NCBI GenBank assembly: GCA_021443405.1
Contig: JABUUA010000021.1
Coordinates: forward strand, 5,241 to 14,721
Direction of reading: 5' to 3'
Source: Bacteroidaceae bacterium
GTDB taxonomy: Bacteria > Bacteroidota > Bacteroidia > Bacteroidales > Bacteroidaceae
Length of the DNA stretch: 9,481 nucleotides
The translations under genes were made by a program, and so were the position numbers. Under the pieces are notes generated by a model. The model ran no database searches, had not been told where the DNA came from, and was given only the letters and a program-made list of their open reading frames with translations. Of the stretch, positions 1 to 5,700 are shown piece by piece (position 1 is the first letter of the stretch; each line of letters begins with the position of its first letter).

Positions 1-459
1 CATGCGGTTGTTAACACTTCTCCAAAAGGACGATTTTTTGCAGACGTCTAAATGATTTTTCAAAACGTCCTATTGTGTGTGTCATTTGTCGGGGGAAAGG
101 CCTATTTTTGTCGGAATTGAACTTTAACACACTTTAACATGATTTTAGCACTTATGTTCCGTTTAGGGCTCAATCGGCGGGCAGTCGGCTTAACGTGATT
201 GCGCAACGCGCGCGTAGGCAAGACTTGAACTCGCCGCGGCTTTAGCTTCTATTCGATTCCGGAAAATCAACTCCTGCTCTTGCTCGCTCGCGCGCACGCA
301 TTCACAAACACACCTAACTCCCTAAAAACTAAGCCGTACGACACCTTCCCGCAAAGTCATGTTTCACCTTTTGCTTCAGTTTTACTAAGATGAAACAATC
401 TCTAAGAGCATCTATTTTAGGCATTAAAGTGTTAATCTATAACCGCTTACACCCATAAA
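1..459. other. Non-coding stretch with short repeats, no gene seen
   Basis: No open frame here has a credible start, length or recognisable protein. Visible small structures are: the 6-base inverted pair AGGACG (27-32) and CGTCCT (66-71) around the 8-base palindrome AGACGTCT (42-49); the octamer TTTGTCGG twice, 22 bases apart (85-92 and 107-114); a 10-base tandem repeat ACTTTAACA(C/T) at 121-140; and ATTAA/TTAAT arms at 423-436. A TAnnTTTG-like box (TATTTTTG, 103-110) lies here, but no gene follows it. A CG-alternating, AT-poor patch runs roughly from 180 to 300. I see no RNA gene that I can defend. The stretch may be the far upstream or downstream region of a gene outside the window. Confidence 0.6.
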
Positions 460-620
460 CCCATCACCCATCTCATGTTTCATGTTTCAGTGAAACAAAT
501 AGAGTGTCCCCCCTCCCGCGCTACCTTATAACGCGAGTACCTTGTATATTATTATAGGGAAATAAATATATTAATGTTTTATAGCATAACACATTATGTG
601 TTTCACTGAAACATGAAACA
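360..620. repeat. Cluster of eight TGTTTCA/TGAAACA heptamers
   Basis: The heptamer TGTTTCA or its complement TGAAACA occurs at 360-366, 391-397, 476-482, 483-489, 491-497, 599-605, 607-613 and 614-620. Two pairs form perfect 15-base palindromes with a one-base centre (483-497 with centre g, and 599-613 with centre c). A further palindrome, AACACAT-t-ATGTGTT, overlaps the second one at 588-602. Eight copies of one heptamer in 261 bases is far above chance. It could be a protein-binding array (for example for a dimeric regulator) or part of a mobile or interspersed repeat. What binds it cannot be read from the sequence. Confidence 0.8.
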
Positions 621-635
621 GAAGATGGGGGATGG
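461..635. repeat. Long inverted repeat, 37-base arms around 101 bases
   Basis: The left arm 461-497 and right arm 599-635 are reverse complements with three mismatches. The inner 22 bases (476-497 against 599-620) match perfectly, and CCCATCT (467-473) pairs with AGATGGG (623-629). The enclosed 101 bases are AT-rich on the right side and have no open frame. The element starts 24 bases past the stop codon of the leftward acyltransferase gene, so in that transcript it would sit in the 3' region. Possible readings are a MITE-like element with long terminal inverted repeats, an interspersed palindromic repeat, or a large transcript-end structure. No convincing target-site duplication flanks it (only AC on each side). 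Confidence 0.75.
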
Positions 636-659
636 ACAGGGAGGGAGCGGAACGCTGCG

Positions 660-1706
660 TCAGACTGCCGGCGCGGCGGTTTTCGGCTTGGGCCATCGGC
701 CGCTCAGCCACGGGTTGCCCTCGATGTAGGGAACGAGCCACGAGCAAATCATGAAGAGGGCGGGCAGGAGGATGATGACGTCGTCCCAGCGGCCGAAGAT
801 GCTGCGGCCGAAGCAGAGGTGCGTGAACTTGTAGAAGAACAGCATGGGATAGTGGCTGATGAAATAGACCATGGAGTGCTCGCCCACGTAGCTGATGAGC
901 GGGATGCGGGGCAGTCGCGCCGCGATGAGCAGTCCGGCCAGTCCGCACAGCACGGCGGTGGTGTTGGCCAGGGTGACGAACACGTTGCCTTGGAACTCGT
1001 TGTTGGCCATGGTGTAGCGGGCGTCGTGCCAGACGATGTTGCCCACCACAAACCACGCCGTGAGCGCCGCCGACACCCACAGCGTCCTGCGGTCGCCCAT
1101 GCGCTCCATGGCCCGGTGCCAGAAGCGCCCGAGCTGGAAGAAGTAGATGCCGATGAAGAGGTTGTTGAGCTGCAGCACCACGGGATTGTCGAGCCGATAG
1201 AGTCCGTAGCTGGCGAAGGGGAAGAGCATGTAGAGCGCGCGGGTCCACGAGGGCCAGCCGGCCGTCCACTTCTCCAGGAAGTGCGCGACGATGTACGACG
1301 CCCAGAACGACATGAGGAACCAGACGGGGTTGTTGCCGTAGAACGAACTTTTCATCCACACGTGGCTCCACTCGAGCGTGTCGATGGGGTGGTGGTAGCG
1401 CTGCAGGAGGAAGGGGTAGAACGAGAAATAGACCGCCGAGCCGATGGCGCCGCAGGTGGCCCAGGGGATGAGCAGGCGCTTGGTCTTGTCGAGGCAGTAC
1501 TGGCGACTGTCGCCCGCCAGGCTCTTGTTGAAGTAGCCGGCCTTGAAGAAGAAGAAACTCATGAAGAAGTAGGTCCACTGCATCACCTCGCGCCAGCAGT
1601 CGTCGTCGGCGTGACCGCAGAAGGCCATCACATGCAGACTCACCATGCGCACAATGCAGAGGCCGCACAGCAGGTCGAAAGCATAGTTTCTTTGTTTCAC
1701 GACCAC
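660..1706 (-). CDS. Acyltransferase-3 family integral membrane protein
   Basis: A polytopic membrane protein of about 348 residues with roughly ten hydrophobic segments, the usual size of the acyltransferase-3 family. These proteins move acetyl or other acyl groups across the inner membrane onto surface or extracellular sugars. The family's first-helix signature is visible: F10-D11 followed by H25, the expected catalytic histidine in the VSLHV context. Other fitting blocks are FFFFKAGYF (51-59), K76-R77-LLIPW, NPVWFL (126-131) and H277-SMVYF-ISHYP near the end. The Arg or Lys usually found 11 residues before the histidine is Cys14 here. The first possible start is GTG (1706-1704); GTG at 1700-1698 is a good alternative, because the promoter box touches the first one. 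An internal Met start (residue 21) would remove the signature. It is divergent from a glycosyltransferase, which suggests work on exopolysaccharide, capsule or O-antigen. The substrate is unknown. Confidence 0.92.
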   Translation of the reverse strand: MVVKQRNYAFDLLCGLCIVRMVSLHVMAFCGHADDDCWREVMQWTYFFMSFFFFKAGYFNKSLAGDSRQYCLDKTKRLLIPWATCGAIGSAVYFSFYPFLLQRYHHPIDTLEWSHVWMKSSFYGNNPVWFLMSFWASYIVAHFLEKWTAGWPSWTRALYMLFPFASYGLYRLDNPVVLQLNNLFIGIYFFQLGRFWHRAMERMGDRRTLWVSAALTAWFVVGNIVWHDARYTMANNEFQGNVFVTLANTTAVLCGLAGLLIAARLPRIPLISYVGEHSMVYFISHYPMLFFYKFTHLCFGRSIFGRWDDVIILLPALFMICSWLVPYIEGNPWLSGRWPKPKTAAPAV

Positions 1707-1713
1707 AAAGTTA
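1706..1713 (-). promoter_or_regulatory. -7 promoter box of the acyltransferase gene
   Basis: On the minus strand this reads TAACTTTG, a full match to the Bacteroidota -7 consensus TAnnTTTG. The last base of the box is also the first base of the upstream GTG codon, so transcription probably begins around or just before the second GTG (1700-1698). The mRNA would then be leaderless or nearly so. No clear -33 TTTG is visible. Confidence 0.65.
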
Positions 1714-1745
1714 CTAAAAAGTTCGCGTAGTCGGTAGTTTTTTCG

Positions 1746-1753
1746 TAACTTTG
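1746..1753 (+). promoter_or_regulatory. -7 promoter box of the glycosyltransferase gene
   Basis: TAACTTTG matches the Bacteroidota -7 consensus TAnnTTTG. The ATG at 1760 follows only six bases later, so the transcript should have almost no leader. The only candidate for a -33 element is a weak TTCG at 1722-1725. Confidence 0.7.
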
Positions 1754-1759
1754 TGCTCT

Positions 1760-2548
1760 ATGAAGAATCAACCGCTGGTTTCCGTCATCACCGTCACCTT
1801 CAACGCGGCGGCCACCGTGGAGCGAACGCTGAAGAGCGTGGAGGAACAGACCTACGACCGTGTGGAGCACATCGTCGTGGACGGCTGCAGCACCGACGGC
1901 ACGCTGTCGCTCGTGCAGCGCTACATCGAGCACAACCGTCGGCCCGAGTGCCGCAACGTCCGCGTGCTGCGCGAGCCCGACCAGGGACTCTACGACGCCA
2001 TGAACAAGGCCGTCGGCATGGCCGAGGGAGTCTATGTGGTGTTCCTCAACGCCGGCGACAAGTTCCACGAACCCACCACGCTGGAGCAGGTGATGGAGCA
2101 GGTGGACTGGGAGCCGCACCAGGTGAACTACGCCGTGGTCTATGGCGAGACGGACTTGGTGGACGACGAGGGCAACTTCCTGCGCCACCGCCGCTTGCAG
2201 GCGCCCGAGCGCTTGCGGGCCGACAGTTTCCGGGACGGCATGCTCGTCTGCCACCAGAGTTTCTACGTCCGCACCGACCTGGCCAAAAGCATTCGCTACG
2301 ACCTCCGTTACCGCTATTCCGCCGACTTCGACTGGTGTGTCCGCGTCATGCAGCGCGCCGAGCGCCGCGGTCTCAAGTTCCTCAACACGCAGATGGTCCT
2401 CACCGACTATCTCCACGAAGGACTCACCACCCGCAACCACCGCCGCTCGCTCCTCGAGCGCCTCCACATCATGGCCAGGCACTTCGGGTGGTCCAGCGCC
2501 CTACTCCACCACCTTTGGTTCGTGGTCCGGGCGGTGACGAAGCGCTGA
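1760..2548 (+). CDS. Family 2 glycosyltransferase (WcaA/WfgS-like)
   Basis: A cytoplasmic GT-A fold glycosyltransferase of 262 residues, a normal length for the small single-domain members that build exopolysaccharide or O-antigen repeat units. The nucleotide-sugar-binding part is complete: PLVSVITVTFNAA (5-17), VVDGCSTDGT (39-48, with D41 and D46) and the subfamily hallmark REPDQGLYDAMNKAVG (71-86). FLNAGD (95-100) sits at the place of the metal-binding DXD, with D100 as ligand. SADFDW in the acceptor half is the usual place of the catalytic acid/base. No membrane segment is evident. ATG 1760 is chosen because it begins immediately before the first beta strand; TTG 1751 lies inside the promoter box. 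The gene is divergent from an acyltransferase, which supports a shared surface-glycan role. Donor and acceptor sugars cannot be told. Confidence 0.93.
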   Translation: MKNQPLVSVITVTFNAAATVERTLKSVEEQTYDRVEHIVVDGCSTDGTLSLVQRYIEHNRRPECRNVRVLREPDQGLYDAMNKAVGMAEGVYVVFLNAGDKFHEPTTLEQVMEQVDWEPHQVNYAVVYGETDLVDDEGNFLRHRRLQAPERLRADSFRDGMLVCHQSFYVRTDLAKSIRYDLRYRYSADFDWCVRVMQRAERRGLKFLNTQMVLTDYLHEGLTTRNHRRSLLERLHIMARHFGWSSALLHHLWFVVRAVTKR

Positions 2549-2592
2549 CTCCGCGCCACTTTCCGGCAAAATCGCCCCCTCGCCGTACTTTT

Positions 2593-2611
2593 CCGCCGAA
2601 ACGTTTGGCGG
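2593..2611 (+). terminator. GC-rich hairpin after the glycosyltransferase (candidate)
   Basis: CCGCC (2593-2597) pairs with GGCGG (2607-2611). The intervening bases include AAACGTTT, which is itself self-complementary and lengthens the stem. It lies 44 bases past the glycosyltransferase stop, a fitting place for transcript termination, but no T-run follows. The right arm overlaps the TTTG (-33) element of the next promoter, so it could equally be an operator or have no role. Confidence 0.4.
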
Positions 2612-2635
2612 GACAAGTTAAAAACACTAAATTTG
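2604..2635 (+). promoter_or_regulatory. Promoter of the CotH/dockerin/cohesin operon
   Basis: TTTG at 2604-2607, 20 bases, then TAAATTTG at 2628-2635: both elements of the Bacteroidota housekeeping promoter (-33 TTTG, -7 TAnnTTTG) at near-standard spacing. Transcription should start around 2640, giving a leader of about 60 bases before the ATG at 2704. No similar box precedes the second gene, which overlaps the first. None is seen before the third, which fits one transcript. Confidence 0.8.
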
Positions 2636-2652
2636 CGACGTTATCTACTGTA

Positions 2653-2689
2653 TAGCATGACTTAGCATGAGGAAAAACCTCACTAAGGA
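2653..2689 (+). promoter_or_regulatory. Leader region: 10-base-phased repeat, small hairpin, AAGGA
   Basis: Inside the predicted leader, TAGCATGA occurs twice in exact 10-base phase (2653-2660 and 2663-2670). A 5-base stem TGAGG/CCTCA with an AAAAA loop follows (2668-2682), then AAGGA (2685-2689), 14 bases before the start codon. The spacing is long for a Shine-Dalgarno site, and Bacteroidota rely little on one. The phased repeat could be a binding site; no function is shown. Confidence 0.4.
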
Positions 2690-2703
2690 CAACATAACAT
2701 AAT

Positions 2704-5700
2704 ATGAAACGCATAAGCAATTGGATTGCTCTTGTGCTGCTGCTCGTTTGTTCGGCAGGGGCAAGAGCCGGGTGGGTCGATGTAACCGAAGCTTACCTCG
2801 TAAACCCCACTTTCAGTAACGGGAACACGAACGGCTGGACCATCGACGTCAGCAACAGTGTGAACCACGGTTACAAGTCGTCCACCTATCAGTACGACGG
2901 GGTCACGATGAGTGATTTCATGGAAGTATGGGTGGCGCAGAGTTCGGCGCTGAGCGACGGCGTCATGAGCCAGACGGTGGCGCTGCCCCGCGGCCACTAC
3001 CGCCTGCAGGCCGACGCCATCGCCACGCTGCAAGGCTCCGACCCCGGCGCCACCGGCGGACAAGCGGCCATGGGAACGGGCGTTTTCTTGTTTGCGCAGG
3101 AAGCCACCACGCCCGTTTCCACGGGCAACAACCAGCCCCGGCACTACGCCGTCGAATTCGATGTGGCGACCGACGGCAATGTCACGCTCGGCATCCGCAT
3201 CGCCAGCACCAACGCCAACTGGGTGGCGGCCGATAACTTCTGTCTGGAGCGCGAGACCGACGGCGACCCGGCGCCGAGCAGCAGCGGACTGGTCATCAAC
3301 GAGGTGATGACTTGCAACATCGGACAGTTTGTCGATACGTCGTGGAACTACGGCGGCTGGATTGAACTCTACAATCCCACGACTTCCGCCATCTCGCTCT
3401 CCAACGTCTATATCACCGACACCCGCGACAATCTGCGCAAACATCTGCTCCGCAACGCTGGGTCAGTGCCCGCGCGCGGCTTCGCCACCATCTGGTTCGA
3501 CCACTACAGCGACCGCTATCCCAAGCAAGTCAGCTTCAAACTCGATGCCGACGGCGGCTGGATAGCCCTCGTCACGGCCACGGGCTCCATACTGGCCGAG
3601 CAGACCTATCCCGCCGGACTCTCCCGGACTTCTTGGGCGCGGACCACGGACGGCGCCGACACGTGGGGAGTCACCGCCGAGCCGACCCCCGGCAAGACGA
3701 ACGCCACCAGCCGCTTCGCCACGGAACGGCTGGCCGCTCCCACCGTGGACGTCGAGGGTCATCTGGTCTCGGGCAACTCCGTCACCGTTCATGCCTCGTG
3801 GCCACAGGGCTCCACACTCCGCTACACCACCGACGGCTCAGCGCCTTCCGCCTCCGACGGACAGACCAGCACCACGGGAACGTTCACGCTGACGCCCACC
3901 ACCACCCTGCGCCTTTGCGCCGTGCGCGACGGTTATCTCCCCTCGGAGGTGGTGACCAACACTTACGTCAAGAAGAACAACAACATCACCATCCCCATCC
4001 TCTACATCAGCGGCAACGCGAACGACTATTTCTCGGACCAGATGGGCATGTTCGTCAAGGGAACCAACGGCGTCAGCGGCGCCGACGGCCAGGTGGAGAA
4101 CGTCTTTCAGGACTGGGAGCGCCCCGGCACTTTCGAGTATTTCGCCCCCACGGGCGAGCGCCTCTTCTGTCAGGAGGTTGACCTCTCGCCTGCAGGAGGC
4201 TGGTCGCGCAGCGCCACCATCGGCTACGGCCACACTTCGTTCAAGATAAAGGCGAACAAAATCTACGGACTCAACTCACTCAACCACCAGTTCTTCGACG
4301 AGAAACCTTACCTCAAGCACAAGGCTTTGCAAATCCGCAACGGCGGCAACGACCAGTCGCGCTTCAAGGACGCCGCCCTGCAGCAAATCATCGCCCGCTC
4401 GGGATTCTACGTCGATTACCAGGCCTATCAGCCCGTGATTCACTACATCAACGGCCGCTACGGCTATCTGTTCAACATGCGCGAACCGAACAACAAGCAC
4501 CACGGTTATGCCAATTACGGAATCGACACCGACTGCATGGACCAGTTCGAACTGGCGCACGACAGTTATGTGCAGATGGAGGGAACGCGCGACACCTTCG
4601 ACATTCTGTGCAATCTGGCCCGGCAGTGCAGCGACCCGGCTGTCTATCAGCGCATCTGCGACACGTTCGTCGATATGGACGAATTCATCAATTATATGGC
4701 CGCGTGCGTGTGGATGGGCAACAACGACTGGCTCCCCAACACCAACAATGTCAAGGGCTATCGCTCCAACGAAGGCGACGGCCGCTTCCACTTCGTCCTC
4801 TTCGACCTCGACCAGACCTTCGACAGCGAGTTCAACAACCTCCTGCAGCGAATCGACGCCATGGGCGAGCAGAACGAGGAGGTGGCGACGCTCTGGAAAA
4901 ATCTGCTCCGGAATGCCGACTTCCGCAAGAAGTTCGTGGATTCCTTCAGTCTCGTGGCGGGCTCCGTCTTCGAGGCAAGCCACTGCGCGGCAGTCATCAA
5001 CGAGATGGCCAACGCCGTGCGACCCATGATGCAGTTGAACAACGACGGTTACCGTCTCGACGAAACAAAGAACGCCTTGCTCAACGACCTCGGCAGCAAC
5101 AGTTCCCGCCGAAACACCGTGCTCAACAACATGGCCAGTTACTCTCGACTCAGCAGCGAGACGCGGCAACCCATCAACATCACCATCGGCGCTAACAATC
5201 AGCAGGCTCCACTCCTCTACAACGGAATGCCCATGCCCAACAACAAGTTCGTCGGCCGCGCCTTCCTTCCCGTCACGGTCGAGGCTGGCGAAGTGCCCGG
5301 CTATCGCTTTGCGGGTTGGCAGACCAACAGTTCGACGGTGCAAAGCGTCACGGTCTTCGCCAAGGGTTCGGCGTGGAAATACTACGACACGGCGGGCAGT
5401 CTCGACGGCACTGACTGGAAGAGCGAGTCCTTCGCCTCGAACTGGAAGAGCGGCGAAACGCCCATCGGTTACAACGTAGGCTCGTATTCCACCACCACTT
5501 TCCGCACCACTTTCCAGAACATTCAGCAGACCACTTACTACATCAGCAAGTCGTTCAACCTCACCGGCAGTCCGCAGTCCGACCAGTTCTATCTCGACTA
5601 CCTTGTGGACGACGGCATGTGTGTCTATGTGAACGGGAAGGAAGTCGGTCGTTACAATATGCCGTCGGGAACTATTACTTATGAATCTCTCGCTCCCGTG

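Larger units (their letters stand above)
1704..1755. promoter_or_regulatory. Inverted-repeat divergent promoter region
   Basis: CACAAAGTTAC (1704-1714) and GTAACTTTGTG (1745-1755) are perfect 11-base inverted repeats. After one mismatch the match continues with AAAAA (1716-1720) and TTTTT (1739-1743), giving 17-base arms and an 18-base centre. Each arm carries one promoter box, one per strand, so the region is a symmetric two-way promoter between the acyltransferase and the glycosyltransferase. The symmetry would let one regulator or one sigma factor act equally on both genes, which is inference. Confidence 0.75.

Noticed and set aside
103..110. TATTTTTG as a promoter on the plus strand.
   Set aside because: The box fits the consensus, but the nearest TTTG is only 14 bases upstream and no coding frame or clear RNA follows; chance is likely in AT-rich DNA.
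218..234. On the minus strand, GCGAG-TTCAAGT-CTTGC looks like a tRNA T-arm.
   Set aside because: No matching acceptor stem, anticodon arm or D-arm can be built around it and no CCA follows, so it is not called as a tRNA or an attachment site.
459..637. AC on both sides of the long inverted repeat as a target-site duplication.
   Set aside because: Two bases are too few to distinguish from chance, so insertion by transposition remains unproven.
571..1668. A 365-residue minus-strand frame and a 303-residue plus-strand frame (819-1730) over the acyltransferase.
   Set aside because: Both are low-complexity Arg/His- or Glu/Val-rich translations, while the 660-1706 frame has the membrane segments and motifs of a known family.
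1751..1759. Upstream TTG as start of the glycosyltransferase.
   Set aside because: It falls within the TAACTTTG promoter box; ATG 1760 directly precedes the first conserved strand.
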